This document shows, piece after piece, positions 28,404 through 41,023 of a stretch of DNA of 64,000 nt. Below the pieces are notes generated by a model. The model searched no databases. It was not told where the DNA came from and saw nothing but the letters and a program-made list of their open reading frames with translations. Within the stretch, counting starts at the first letter, position 1, and each line of letters opens with the position of its first letter. A program made the position numbers and the translations under genes. Source of the stretch: Jannaschia pohangensis (lineage in GTDB: Bacteria > Pseudomonadota > Alphaproteobacteria > Rhodobacterales > Rhodobacteraceae); assembly GCF_900113875.1 (NCBI RefSeq), contig NZ_FORA01000001.1, positions 1,178,001 to 1,242,000 of the forward strand, read 5' to 3'.

Positions 28404-28524
28404 CAGGCTCTCCCCAGGGGGTCATGTCAGCGGTTGGCCCGATGAACACGCCCCCCGGGCAGGTGTCAACCTGAGACGGGCCTTCGCCCGTCCCAGGTGT
28501 GGTCCATGGACCTGTTTCGCCGCG

Positions 28525-29703
28525 TCAGAAGATGATCTGCCAGGTCGGCGCCATCCGGATGCATTTGCTGGTGTGCAGGATGACTTCGTACTCGCTGGCT
28601 CCCGTCTGGATGAACTCCTCCCATTCCTGACTCCACTCGAGGCAGACCATCACCAGGACCGCGCCCGCCGGCGGTTTTTCAAGCTCGAACCGGGGGTTGT
28701 CGCTGATGACATCGGGCGGAAGGGTCCAGCTTGCGTCGAGCGACCCGAGGCGGTCATGGCAGCCGATATTGGCGCCGATATAGGCCGCCAGGAAGACATA
28801 CTCTTCGACCGCGAACTGCAGGGCATCGACCGCATAGGGCAGGGTCTCCTGGGACAATTGCGCCCCCGCCCCGGCCCCGATGGCCGCACCATAGGGGTTG
28901 TCGCTCAGGCCGGCGCCCACCACGCCGCCGATGGCGCCGACGACAAGGGGCCCCAACTCATCCGCGACGAAATCCGTCATGTCGTCGAAGAGCTGGGTGT
29001 TGCCGGGGGCAGCTGACCGGGCGACGCCGTTGGCATAGTCCTGACAGAAGGCCACGGCCCCGGCGCTGCCTGCGGTGCCGAGCGAGCTGGAGATATCGAT
29101 GCCGCTGGAGGTGTCGATCACATTGCCCTCCCCGTCAGCGATGATGGTCTCGTGGCGCTGGCCTTCGCTGCTGACGGGAAGGGACACGCGATGCGTCAGT
29201 TCCGCCTTGCGGGTGGGTCGGCTGTTGGGATCGAAGAGGGTGAAGGTCGTCTCGACCCACTGCCCCGCCTCACCGAAAAAGGGCCAGTCCTCGCCGCTCA
29301 GGTCGATGCGCATTTCACCGCGGATCCGCGCCAGCACGGGATATCCCGCCCAGGTGCTGCGGAGGGCACTCGCCAGCGCGCCCTTGCCCGTCGCGGGGAC
29401 CGGCTCGGCCAGAATATAGCTCACCATGGCCTGCCGCCGCAGGACCGTCAGTTGCAACAGGTTGCCATCGGGCGTCGCGATGACGTTGTAGGAAACGACG
29501 GGTTCGGGCGCGATCCGGTTCACGAAGGTCCAGTTCACCAGGTGCCCGTCAAACGTGCTGATCACCGAAGGTCGGTGCAACGCGCCAGGCGTGACGCGCG
29601 CATCGGTCGGCAGGCGGGTCACCTGCGCCTGCGCGGTTGCGGCAAAGGCACCAAGCAGAAGGCCGAGCATCAGGCCCGGCGCGAAAAAGCGGAATAATGT
29701 CAT
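28525..29703 (-). CDS. Secreted protein with glycine-rich segment, function unknown
   Basis: A 392-residue protein with an N-terminal signal (MTLFRFFAPGLMLGLLLGAF, then ATAQAQ as the cleavage region). No recognised domain. A Gly/Ala-rich segment near residues 250-290 (GPLVVGAIGGVVGAGL and GAAIGAGAGAQLS) could insert in or associate with a membrane; several cysteines in the C-terminal half (NIGCHDRLG, VCLEW, SKCIRM) could form disulfides. It is transcribed divergently from carB, with a 183-bp gap. Confidence 0.6.
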   Translation of the reverse strand: MTLFRFFAPGLMLGLLLGAFAATAQAQVTRLPTDARVTPGALHRPSVISTFDGHLVNWTFVNRIAPEPVVSYNVIATPDGNLLQLTVLRRQAMVSYILAEPVPATGKGALASALRSTWAGYPVLARIRGEMRIDLSGEDWPFFGEAGQWVETTFTLFDPNSRPTRKAELTHRVSLPVSSEGQRHETIIADGEGNVIDTSSGIDISSSLGTAGSAGAVAFCQDYANGVARSAAPGNTQLFDDMTDFVADELGPLVVGAIGGVVGAGLSDNPYGAAIGAGAGAQLSQETLPYAVDALQFAVEEYVFLAAYIGANIGCHDRLGSLDASWTLPPDVISDNPRFELEKPPAGAVLVMVCLEWSQEWEEFIQTGASEYEVILHTSKCIRMAPTWQIIF

Positions 29704-29886
29704 GGGTGAAATCCTTTGACTGGGTTTCAATACCGGCCAGCCTGCCCCATGCGTCACCGCTTCCCAATTGCGGGAATCCATACCTTTGCCACCCGCCCGG
29801 CCTGCGCACACGCGAACGAGGGTTGCACCCCCCCTTCCGCCCCCCTAAACCGCCGACTGTTTGACATCACCGGGGGAGTCAGGGCC

Positions 29887-33207
<3,321 letters not shown>

Positions 33208-33339
33208 GTTAACCAAGTCATTGAATTTTAACCATCAACTCGCAAACCCGCTCTGACATCCATGTCGGGACGGGCGCCCGATTTCTGACACATCCGCACC
33301 CGAAACATCGACCATCCGTCACCAGGTGGAGGTCCCGGA

Positions 33340-33846
33340 ATGTCAGACGTCACCACAACCCCGCTCAGCCGTTTCTTCGGTCGATTGTCCCGCCGGTTCC
33401 CGTCCGAGCGGATCACAGAATTGCACGCCCTGAATGCTGCAACCGTGGATACCGCGCCCCTTCTGGAAGCGAACCGGCAGTTCGTGTTCCTGCACCTGCG
33501 CGACCTGGCCGGGCGGCACGGGCTGCACGTGGCCCCCGCGGTGTCGGTCGATTCGATCCTGACAATTCGTGCAGGCTTATCCGGTGGTAGTGATGCGACC
33601 GAGCGGGCCATGCAGCACATGCGTGTGGATTTCCTTCTGATGGACGGGGCCGCGCGTCCGGTGCTCGCCATCGACTGCGTCTGTCCGAACGTCAGCCCCG
33701 ACAACCTCAAGAGCCGTATTTTCGAAAAGGCCCGTCTGCCGTTGCTGGATCTGGCCGGGGGTGACGCGCTCGAGGCGGATATGACGTTGATCGAGACGAC
33801 GCTCCTCGCCCTTCCAGGTGTCTGCGGCGCAAGTCGCGCGAACTAG
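33340..33846 (+). CDS. DUF2726-like protein
   Basis: A 168-residue protein preceded by GGTGGAGG. The middle segment (HMRVDFLLMDGAARPVLAI) has the hydrophobic-Asp-Phe pattern seen in DUF2726 proteins, which have a restriction-endonuclease-like fold in some members. No catalytic PD-(D/E)XK triad is obvious beyond the VDF aspartate, so nuclease activity is unproven. A second protein of similar outline is at 56012. Confidence 0.55.
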   Translation: MSDVTTTPLSRFFGRLSRRFPSERITELHALNAATVDTAPLLEANRQFVFLHLRDLAGRHGLHVAPAVSVDSILTIRAGLSGGSDATERAMQHMRVDFLLMDGAARPVLAIDCVCPNVSPDNLKSRIFEKARLPLLDLAGGDALEADMTLIETTLLALPGVCGASRAN

Positions 33847-33952
33847 ATCGGTCTCGTTGCGCGTCGACGCGAGAACGCCGGTCCCGACCCTCTGCCTTGA
33901 CCTCCACCCCGTTTCCCGGCAGCACCTTTGGACCCGAGGAGGAGGGCAGAAG

Positions 33953-35071
33953 ATGCAAAAGGCGGCCATTTCCGGAAGCGGTGTCTTCACCCCGTCGCAG
34001 GTCATCACAAACGACGAACTCGTGGTGGCCTTCAATGCCTATGCCGACCGGCAGAACGCGATTCACGCCGATGCCATTGCCGCGGGCACCATGGCGGCCA
34101 TCCCCCACTCCAGCGCCGAATTTATCAAGTCGGCCAGCGGGATAGATCAGCGCCATGTCCTCGACAAAAGCGGCGTGCTCGACCCAGACCGGATGTATCC
34201 GCGACTTGCGACCCGCGATGACGACGCCCCAAGCCAGATGGCCGAAATGGCGCTGGCGGCCTGCAAAGATGCGCTGGCCCAGGCGGGCGTGGCGGCGGGC
34301 GACATCGATGCCGTGATCTGCGCCGCCTCGAACCACGAGCGTGCCTATCCCGCGATTGCCATTGAAATTCAGCAGCTTCTGGGCACCTCGGGCTTTGCCT
34401 TCGACATGAATGTCGCCTGTTCGTCGGCCACCTTCGGCATTCAGGCGGCGACGGACATGATCCGCGCGGGCTCCATTCGCCGCGCAATTGTGGTGAACCC
34501 CGAAATCTGCTCCGCCCACCTCGAATGGCGCGACCGGGATTGTCATTTCATCTTTGGCGACGTTTGCACCGCCGTGGTGATCGAAGCGTCCGATCTGGCG
34601 ACGGGGCCGAAATTCGTGATCGAGAGCACGCGCTGCGCCACCGAATTCTCGAACAATATCCGCAACAACGACGGTTTCCTGCGCCGGACGCGCGACGCGA
34701 TGGACGACCGGCGGGACATGCAGTTCGTCCAGAACGGGCGCAAGGTGTTCAAGGAAGTGCTGCCGATGGTGTCGAACCATATCGCGGCACATATGGCCGA
34801 CGAAGGGGTCGGCGCGGACGACCTGAAGCGCCTCTGGCTTCATCAGGCCAACAAGTCGATGAACGACTTCATCGGCAAGAAGGTTCTGGGTCGCGTCCCC
34901 GACCCGACCGAGCAACCGAACATCCTGCAGGATTATGCGAACACCTCTTCGGCTGGGTCCATCATCGCGTTTTCCAAGTATTCCAACGACCTTGTCCCGG
35001 GCGACAAGGGCCTGATCTGTTCGTTCGGGGCCGGCTATTCCGTGGGGTCGGTCCTGCTGACCCGCGCCTGA
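33953..35071 (+). CDS. Beta-ketoacyl-ACP synthase III-like condensing enzyme
   Basis: A 372-residue thiolase-fold enzyme of the KAS III group, which starts fatty acid chains by condensing an acyl-CoA with malonyl-ACP. The catalytic Cys is in DMNVACSSATFGIQ, His in LWLHQANKSMNDFIGKK, and Asn in YANTSSAGSIIAF. The usual short FabH is near 320 residues; this longer form has an extra loop near residues 35-70. The start at 33953 follows AGGAGGAGGG. Whether it serves primary metabolism or a specialised product is not decided. Confidence 0.88.
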   Translation: MQKAAISGSGVFTPSQVITNDELVVAFNAYADRQNAIHADAIAAGTMAAIPHSSAEFIKSASGIDQRHVLDKSGVLDPDRMYPRLATRDDDAPSQMAEMALAACKDALAQAGVAAGDIDAVICAASNHERAYPAIAIEIQQLLGTSGFAFDMNVACSSATFGIQAATDMIRAGSIRRAIVVNPEICSAHLEWRDRDCHFIFGDVCTAVVIEASDLATGPKFVIESTRCATEFSNNIRNNDGFLRRTRDAMDDRRDMQFVQNGRKVFKEVLPMVSNHIAAHMADEGVGADDLKRLWLHQANKSMNDFIGKKVLGRVPDPTEQPNILQDYANTSSAGSIIAFSKYSNDLVPGDKGLICSFGAGYSVGSVLLTRA

Positions 35072-35539
35072 TCAGGTTTCGCTGTGCACCTCGAGGTGCA
35101 GCTTCATCTCGACCAAAACCTTTTGCAGCTCCAGCGTCTCGGAGAGCATCGACCGCGCCTCGGCAGGCGTGATGACGTTATCGGCGATCGCATCGGCATA
35201 GGCGCTCATCAGCATGGCGAAACGTTGCGAAATGACGGCGATGTCTTCGTTGACGTGCCCCACATGGCGCGATGCCGGGGCGTTGCTGGTGTTGCGACTG
35301 ATGGACAGACCCGCCATTTCCGCCAGCGCGGCGGTCACGTGCGGATAGCTGGCTTCCTTTTCCAGCTGAGCGACCGCGTCGACGGGCATGAACCGTTCGG
35401 CATGTTCCTCGTGCAGCGAATAATACCGCCCGATGGTCGCCTTGGACTTGCCCGTGATCGCGCAAGCCGTCTCGACTCCGACGTCCTTCACCAAAGCCTC
35501 GGTGTGATGCTTCAAAAAGCGTCGGCCGTCTGAATTCAT
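35072..35539 (-). CDS. CII-like/helix-turn-helix putative regulator
   Basis: A 155-residue protein beginning MNSDGRRFLKHHTEALVKDV. The stretch VETACAITGKSKATIGRYYS looks like a helix-turn-helix of the phage CII or similar type; the rest is helical. The stop is directly adjacent to the convergent KAS III stop. Not in a phage context, so an adopted chromosomal regulator is possible. Function unknown. Confidence 0.6.
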   Translation of the reverse strand: MNSDGRRFLKHHTEALVKDVGVETACAITGKSKATIGRYYSLHEEHAERFMPVDAVAQLEKEASYPHVTAALAEMAGLSISRNTSNAPASRHVGHVNEDIAVISQRFAMLMSAYADAIADNVITPAEARSMLSETLELQKVLVEMKLHLEVHSET

Positions 35540-35735
35540 GATCGCGATTCCCCAACGTCAACTTCAGTCTAGCGGCACAACCGCAGCGGGGAAACCTGTC
35601 GCTCGTTTCCCATGATGCGACTTGGAGAGATGGGTTAGACACCCTCATCGGCCTTCGAAGCGCTTTCAATTCGAGGTCAAGAGATCGGCAAAACCAAAAA
35701 CCACTCCTCCCGAGATGGCCCGATCGATCGCATGA

Positions 35736-35769
35736 GGATCCCGTGTAAGTTGGCGCAAGCACGGGATCC
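35736..35769. repeat. Perfect 10-bp inverted repeat upstream of tdk
   Basis: GGATCCCGTG (35736-35745) and CACGGGATCC (35760-35769) form a 10-bp stem around a 14-nt loop, 53 nt ahead of the tdk start. It could be an operator or an mRNA hairpin. No T-run follows, so it is not a standard terminator. Confidence 0.6.
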
Positions 35770-35822
35770 GAATGCACCCTCTCACCCCTTGCAACACGCG
35801 TGATCCGACGGCAGGACGGGGT

Positions 35823-36413
35823 ATGGCAAAGCTGTACTTCAATTACTCGACGATGAACGCAGGCAAGAGCACCTTGCTCCTGCAGGCATCCTACAACTAC
35901 ATCGAACGCGGTATGCAGACCTATCTGCTGACGGCGAATTTCGACGACCGGGCGGGGACGGGAAAAATCGCCAGCCGCATCGGGATCGAGGCCGAGGCGG
36001 ACACTTGGGCCGCGTCCTCCGACCTGTTCGACATGATCCAGAAGCGCTTTCAATCCGGGCCCTGCGCCTGCGTTCTCGTGGACGAGGCGCAGTGGCTTTC
36101 GCGTGAACAGGTGTGGCAACTTGCTTGTGTGGTGGACGACCTGGGCCTTCCGGTCATGGCCTACGGCCTGCGCGTTGATTTCCGGGGTGAGCTGTTTCCC
36201 GGGTCTGCCGCCCTGCTGGCACTGGCCGACGAATTGCGCGAAGTCCGCACCATCTGTCACTGCGGCCGCAAGGCGACGATGGTGATCCGCCGCGGCCCCG
36301 ACGGCGTCGCCGTGACCGAAGGCGCGCAGGTCGAAGTCGGCGGCAACGACCGTTACGTGAGCCTGTGCCGCCGCCATTTTCGCGAAGAAATCGGCGACCG
36401 CCCCGCCGACTGA
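35823..36413 (+). CDS. tdk: Thymidine kinase
   Basis: Phosphorylates thymidine with ATP for the salvage pathway. The 196-residue type II enzyme has Walker A (TMNAGKST), Walker B-like VLVDEAQWLS, and a zinc-binding region near the C-terminus (CHCGRKA and SLCRRHF), giving three Cys and one His. Start ATG at 35823 (MAKLYFNYS) is standard. The 280 bp upstream are non-coding and hold the inverted repeat. Confidence 0.95.
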   Translation: MAKLYFNYSTMNAGKSTLLLQASYNYIERGMQTYLLTANFDDRAGTGKIASRIGIEAEADTWAASSDLFDMIQKRFQSGPCACVLVDEAQWLSREQVWQLACVVDDLGLPVMAYGLRVDFRGELFPGSAALLALADELREVRTICHCGRKATMVIRRGPDGVAVTEGAQVEVGGNDRYVSLCRRHFREEIGDRPAD

Positions 36414-36414
36414 G

Positions 36415-37740
36415 TCAGGCCATCAGATCCGCCAGCAGGCGCTCCGCCCGTTCGATCAGGCGCGGCAGATCGATGGTCGTGATCTGCCCGTCGCGCACGA
36501 CCTGGCGGCCTTCGACCAGCAGGTGCTTCACCCGGCGCGGCCCGGCCAGCAGGATCGCGGCGCGGTCCCAGCTCCCGGCGGCTTCGACCCCCGACATGTC
36601 CCAGATGGCGACATCGGCGCGCATCCCGGGGGCGATCACGCCGCAATCGTCGCGACCCAGAACCTCCGCGCCGCCCCGGGTCGCCACGCGCAACACCTCG
36701 GACCCTGACATGGCGTCCGCCCCCCGCAAGACCCTTTGCAACAGCATCGCCTGCCGCGCCTCGTCCAGAAGGTTGCCCGCGTCATTCGACGCCGAGCCGT
36801 CCACCCCCAGACCCACGGGCACGCCCCGGTCGAGCATGTCGCGAAGGGGCGCGATCCCGGACCCGAGCCGACAGTTCGAACAGGGGCAATGGGCGACACC
36901 CGTCCGTGTCCGGGCAAAGAGGTCGATCTCGCTTGCGTCGAGCTTCACGCAATGGGCATGCCAGACGTCCGGCCCGGTCCAGCCCAGGTCTTCGGCATAC
37001 TGTCCGGGCCGGCATCCGAAGCGGTCCAGCGAATAGCGCACATCCTCGTCGTTCTCGGCCAGATGGGTGTGGAGCATGACGCCCCGGTCACGGGCAAGCA
37101 ACGCCGTCTCGCGCATCAGGTCGCGACTGACCGAAAAGGGCGAACAGGGGGCAAGCCCCACCCGGCACATCGACCCGGGGGACGGATCGTGAAACGCCTC
37201 GATCACGCGCTGGCTGTCCGACAGAATCGCGGCCTCGCCCTCGACCAGGCTGTCCGGCGGCAGGCCTCCGTCACTCTCGCCGATGGACATCGCGCCACGC
37301 GTCGGGTGGAAGCGCAGACCGACCTCTCTGGCAGCGTGGATCGTATCCTCCAGCCGGACGCCGTTCGGAAAAAGGTAGAGGTGGTCCGAGGTCAGGCTGC
37401 ACCCCGACAGCGCCAGTTCCGCAAGACCCAGTTGGGTCGCGACATGGACGTGATCGGGCGTGAACCGCGCCCAGATCGGATAGAGCGCCTTGAGCCAGCC
37501 GAACAGAAGCGCGTCCTGACCGGCGGGCACGGCGCGGGTCATCGTCTGGTAGAGGTGGTGATGGGTGTTCACCAGACCGGGGGTGACAAGGCATCCGCCC
37601 GCCTCGATCACGGTGCCCTCGGTCCGAAGGTCCGGGCCGACGGCGACGATGACTCCATCCCGGATCAGGATATCACCGTGAAGGCCACCCTCTGCCATGG
37701 TGAGCAGGTGGTCCGCCCCCCGGATCAGGACCTCAGCCAT
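36415..37740 (-). CDS. 8-oxoguanine deaminase / amidohydrolase
   Basis: A 441-residue zinc amidohydrolase. Metal and catalytic motifs: NTHHHLYQTMTRA near the N-terminus, MLHTHLAENDEDVRYS, VWHAHCVKL and GLGVDGSASNDAGNLL. The last, together with THHHLYQ, points to the 8-oxoguanine deaminase subgroup, which converts 8-oxoguanine to urate; other guanine or cytosine deaminases are alternatives. The start overlaps the hisN stop on the minus strand, so both belong to one transcript. Confidence 0.85.
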   Translation of the reverse strand: MAEVLIRGADHLLTMAEGGLHGDILIRDGVIVAVGPDLRTEGTVIEAGGCLVTPGLVNTHHHLYQTMTRAVPAGQDALLFGWLKALYPIWARFTPDHVHVATQLGLAELALSGCSLTSDHLYLFPNGVRLEDTIHAAREVGLRFHPTRGAMSIGESDGGLPPDSLVEGEAAILSDSQRVIEAFHDPSPGSMCRVGLAPCSPFSVSRDLMRETALLARDRGVMLHTHLAENDEDVRYSLDRFGCRPGQYAEDLGWTGPDVWHAHCVKLDASEIDLFARTRTGVAHCPCSNCRLGSGIAPLRDMLDRGVPVGLGVDGSASNDAGNLLDEARQAMLLQRVLRGADAMSGSEVLRVATRGGAEVLGRDDCGVIAPGMRADVAIWDMSGVEAAGSWDRAAILLAGPRRVKHLLVEGRQVVRDGQITTIDLPRLIERAERLLADLMA

Positions 37741-38521
37741 TGAGCAGAGCCAGTGCAGCCGCGTGCAATTCGGGCGTTGCCGCCGCAAGCGCCCGTCCGC
37801 CGCCATGGGCCGGCCCGCCCTGCCAGTCGGTCACGATCCCGCCGGCAGCCCGGACCACGGCAATCGGCGCGGCAATGTCGTAAGACTGAAGCCCAGCTTC
37901 GATCACCAGGTCCACATGCCCCGCCGCCAAAAGGGCATAGCCGTAACAATCCATGCCGTATCGCGTCAGGCGACAGGCGTTCGCCACGCGCCGGAAGGCC
38001 GCCGCCTCCTCGGCGGTGCCGATTTCGGGAAAGGTGGTCAGGACGGTCGCGTCGGCCAGGTCCGTCGTGGCGCGCACCTTCATCGGCACCCGCGCATCGC
38101 CACGGGTCCAGATCGCCCCGTCGGCCCCGCCCTCGAAACGCTCCCCGGTGAAGGGCTGATCGATGATCCCGTGGATGGGCCCGCCCGCATCCTGTAACGC
38201 GATCAGAACGCCCCAGGTCGGGGTGCCGGAAATGAAACCGCGCGTGCCGTCGATCGGGTCGAGAACCCAGGTCAATCCGCTCGTGCCGCGCACGGCTTCC
38301 TCTTCCTCGCCCAGGATCCCGTCATCCGGGCGCATCCGCCTCAGGACGGCCCGCATGGCAGCTTCGGCGGCCCGGTCGGCAATCGTGACCGGGTCGAAAT
38401 CCGCTCGCTTGCTGTCGACCGCCAGCGGCTTGCGGAAATACTTCAACGTCTCGACCCGCGCGGCGTCTGCCACCGCGTGGGCCACGGTCCGGATCGTCTC
38501 GATGTCGGGCGTCATGCTCAT
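37733..38521 (-). CDS. hisN: Histidinol-phosphatase of the inositol monophosphatase family
   Basis: A 262-residue magnesium phosphatase with DPVTIADRAAEAAM, GEEEEAV, the metal motif WVLDPIDGTRGFISG and QSYDIAAPIAVVRAAGG. In alphaproteobacteria this subtype usually supplies histidinol phosphatase (HisN), though a related sugar- or inositol-phosphatase is possible. Start MSMTPDIE (ATG at 38521; ATG at 38515 is equally possible). It overlaps the downstream deaminase gene. Confidence 0.8.
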   Translation of the reverse strand: MSMTPDIETIRTVAHAVADAARVETLKYFRKPLAVDSKRADFDPVTIADRAAEAAMRAVLRRMRPDDGILGEEEEAVRGTSGLTWVLDPIDGTRGFISGTPTWGVLIALQDAGGPIHGIIDQPFTGERFEGGADGAIWTRGDARVPMKVRATTDLADATVLTTFPEIGTAEEAAAFRRVANACRLTRYGMDCYGYALLAAGHVDLVIEAGLQSYDIAAPIAVVRAAGGIVTDWQGGPAHGGGRALAAATPELHAAALALLNG

Positions 38522-38567
38522 GGCGACGGGGTGCCCCACGGGGGACGGCCTCGTCAAGGCGATGACG

Positions 38568-38927
38568 TCAGCCTGTGCTCCCGGATAGGACACGGGCCAG
38601 GTCGAACAGGCGACGCCGCTGGTTCTCCGGCATGGCGTAATAGGATCGGATCAGTTCCATGGCTTCCTTGTCCGACAGCACGTCCTGATCGTCGGTGCCG
38701 TCGGCCACCTCTTTCATGCCTTCAAAGAAATGCGCGATCTGCACGTCCAGCGCTTCGGAAATCTCCCACAGGCGCGAGGCAGAGACGCGGTTCATCCCCG
38801 TCTCGTATTTCTGGATCTGCTGAAACTTGATCCCCACCTGCTCGGCCAGCTGCTGCTGCGTCATGCCGAGCATCCACCGGCGATGCCGAATGCGCTTGCC
38901 GACGTGGATATCCACAGGATGTTTCAT
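38568..38927 (-). CDS. XRE-family helix-turn-helix regulator
   Basis: A 119-residue regulator. The HTH is MTQQQLAEQVGIKFQQIQKY near residues 22-41, ending in YETGMNRVSASRLWEISEAL. The C-terminal segment (DKEAMELIRSYYAMPENQRR) is a common dimerisation tail in Rhodobacterales. It lies 46 nt upstream of hisN on the same strand and may autoregulate, with 303 bp of promoter-rich sequence in front. Confidence 0.9.
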   Translation of the reverse strand: MKHPVDIHVGKRIRHRRWMLGMTQQQLAEQVGIKFQQIQKYETGMNRVSASRLWEISEALDVQIAHFFEGMKEVADGTDDQDVLSDKEAMELIRSYYAMPENQRRRLFDLARVLSGSTG

Positions 38928-39230
38928 AGGGAGCCCTTTCCGAGCAACGCCAAGTCTTTCGGTGATCGTGCGGCTGAATCGTCGGCGTGATCACATCCTG
39001 CGCAGGTTGGGACACGTTTCGATACGCACAGGAAACGGCATGCCGGATTGCATAACTGCAAGGCGGACCCGAGCCGGGACCGCACGCATGGGACGAACGG
39101 AAAACGAATAAGACTCCCGATCAAGGGGTTACAGGCCGATTTGCGGCGCACGACAAACCCCGCGGTGCTGTTCATTCCACGATCAGTTGTGTGACAGTGT
39201 TTCGAATTGTTCTGACGTGTGGAGGCGCAG
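38928..39230. other. Divergent intergenic region (no gene recognised)
   Basis: A 303-bp gap between the XRE regulator and the oxidoreductase, more A/T-rich than the flanking genes. Divergent promoters are expected here, but no confident -35/-10 pair or palindromic operator was picked out, and no small ORF with a good ribosome site. Confidence 0.5.
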
Positions 39231-40190
39231 ATGCGCGGATTTTTGGTGACCGGTGCCGATCAGGCGGGGCTGAGGGACGATCTGACCCCGCCCGAACCCG
39301 CGGCAGGTGAGGTGGCCCTCGCCATCGAGGCCTGCGGTCTGAACTTCGCCGATCTACTGATGATCAAGGGCACCTATCAGGATACCCCCGCCTGTCCTTT
39401 CGTGGCAGGCCTCGAGGTCTGCGGGCGCGTCACCGGGCATGGGCCGGGCGTCACGGAACCGGCCATCGGCACCCGCGTCGCCGTTTTCGGCGGACAGGGT
39501 GGTCTGGCCGAAGTGGGCTGCTTTCCCGTCGACCGGCTGGTACCAGTGCCCGATGCGATGCCGTCGGACATCGCCGCCGGTTTCATCGTGGCCTGGTCGA
39601 CCAGTCACCTGGCGCTGGCGCACCGGGCGCGCCTGCAACCGGGCGAGCGGCTTCTGGTCCTTGGCGCGGCCGGCGGCGTCGGGCTGACGGCGGTGGAACT
39701 GGGCGCGCATCTGGAGGCCGAGGTGATCGCCGTGGCCCGGGGGCCCGACAAACTGGCCGTGGCGCGCGACCACGGCGCCCACCACCTGATCGACGCCGAT
39801 GCGCCGGACCTTCTGGACCGGCTTCGCGCGCTTGGCGGCATCGACGTGGTCTATGATGCCGTGGGCGGGGCGGCGGCGAAATCGGCGTTTCGGGCCACCC
39901 GGCCCGGGGGCCGCTATATCGTGATCGGCTTTGCCAGCGGCGATGTCCCGGTCTTTCCCGCCAACCATCTGCTGGTCAAGAACATCGACCTGATCGGCCT
40001 CTACTGGGGCGGCTACATGGTGTTCGACCCGGATACGGTGCGCGAAAGCATCGCCGCGCTTTTCGAGATGCATGAACGGGGCGAAATCCGGCCCCACGTC
40101 TCCCATACCCTTCCGCTCGACCGGATCGACGAGGCGCTGGACCTGATGCGCGACCGCAAGTCGACGGGCAAGGTGGTGGTGACGATATGA
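39231..40190 (+). CDS. NADPH:quinone oxidoreductase (zinc-free MDR)
   Basis: A 319-residue medium-chain dehydrogenase/reductase without the structural zinc cysteines. It shows NFADLLMIKGTYQ, the nucleotide-binding glycine motif LLVLGAAGGVGLTAVELGA and DVVYDAVGGAAAKSA. Such enzymes reduce quinones or enones with NADPH. ATG 39231 is preceded by GGAGGCGCAG; a GTG 12 nt earlier is less likely. Overlaps the next gene by ATGA. Confidence 0.9.
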   Translation: MRGFLVTGADQAGLRDDLTPPEPAAGEVALAIEACGLNFADLLMIKGTYQDTPACPFVAGLEVCGRVTGHGPGVTEPAIGTRVAVFGGQGGLAEVGCFPVDRLVPVPDAMPSDIAAGFIVAWSTSHLALAHRARLQPGERLLVLGAAGGVGLTAVELGAHLEAEVIAVARGPDKLAVARDHGAHHLIDADAPDLLDRLRALGGIDVVYDAVGGAAAKSAFRATRPGGRYIVIGFASGDVPVFPANHLLVKNIDLIGLYWGGYMVFDPDTVRESIAALFEMHERGEIRPHVSHTLPLDRIDEALDLMRDRKSTGKVVVTI

Positions 40191-41023
40191 AAGCGGGCTT
40201 CGAGATTTTCATCGCCGCTCTGCGCAGCCTGGTCGAACGTCCCGTTCCTGCCATCGGCCTGTTGGTCCTGTTCTGGGCTGTCGATTTCGCGCTCACGCAG
40301 ATGCTTCTTCTTCCAGCGATCGAGGATGCCCCGCTGTCGATTGCTCCTTTCGTGGCCTCGATCGTCCTTGTCGGCCTCGTTGCATCCACCTGGCACCGCA
40401 TCGTCCTGTTGCCGGAGGGTCCGCCTATTTCGACCTGGCGGGCCCTTCACTACGCGGTTGCGTGGTTCGTGTTGGGGATCGTGATCACGATTGCGCTGAT
40501 CCCGGCGTTTCTGTTGTTGGCGGGGTTCGGCTTCCTGATGCGGCATGGCCTTGTGCTGGCAACAGATGGCCCGCCGTGGGGCGATATTCTCGCTGCCGGT
40601 GCTTTCTTGCACCTCAACTTTTTCCAGATAACGGTGTTTTTCTCGGTTGCTCTGGTGGTCATCGGATTGCCGTTTACCTGGCTGCTCTGCCGGATCGGCC
40701 TTGGCTTGCCGAACCTCGCCATCGGGCGAGGCGACCTGTCCTTTCGCGGCAGTTGGGCGCGCACTGCCCCCTTGGCCCGTCCGATTGCCTGGCTGGCCGT
40801 GATTGTCGGCCTGACTCAAGTTCTGCTGCTCCTCGCCCCTTTCCTGTTCATGCCGTCGCTCGAAGATACGGAGGCATTCTACGCGGCGACCGACGATCTG
40901 GAGGCCCTGCCGCCGGGCTACCTCTTCTCCGACGTGATCGGCACGGTCGGCTACGGCCTCGTTGTCATGCTGGGCGCCGCGATCCTGACCGAGCTTTATC
41001 GCCGGACCGAGCCCACCCCCTAG
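40187..41023 (+). CDS. Multi-pass membrane protein, function unknown
   Basis: A 278-residue inner-membrane protein coupled to the oxidoreductase gene. About six hydrophobic segments, for example AIGLLVLFWAVDFALTQMLL, WFVLGIVITIALIPAFLLLA and AWLAVIVGLTQVLLLLAPF. No family recognised. It is convergent with the LysR gene and the two stops nearly overlap. Confidence 0.75.
   Translation: MKAGFEIFIAALRSLVERPVPAIGLLVLFWAVDFALTQMLLLPAIEDAPLSIAPFVASIVLVGLVASTWHRIVLLPEGPPISTWRALHYAVAWFVLGIVITIALIPAFLLLAGFGFLMRHGLVLATDGPPWGDILAAGAFLHLNFFQITVFFSVALVVIGLPFTWLLCRIGLGLPNLAIGRGDLSFRGSWARTAPLARPIAWLAVIVGLTQVLLLLAPFLFMPSLEDTEAFYAATDDLEALPPGYLFSDVIGTVGYGLVVMLGAAILTELYRRTEPTP

Noticed and set aside
33209..33231. 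TTAA pair after carB as a CtrA box
   Set aside because: The two TTAA half sites are 15 nt apart, not the 7 expected.
35072..35539. CII-like protein as a prophage remnant
   Set aside because: No integrase, capsid, lysis or att-like repeats nearby; neighbours are ordinary metabolic genes.
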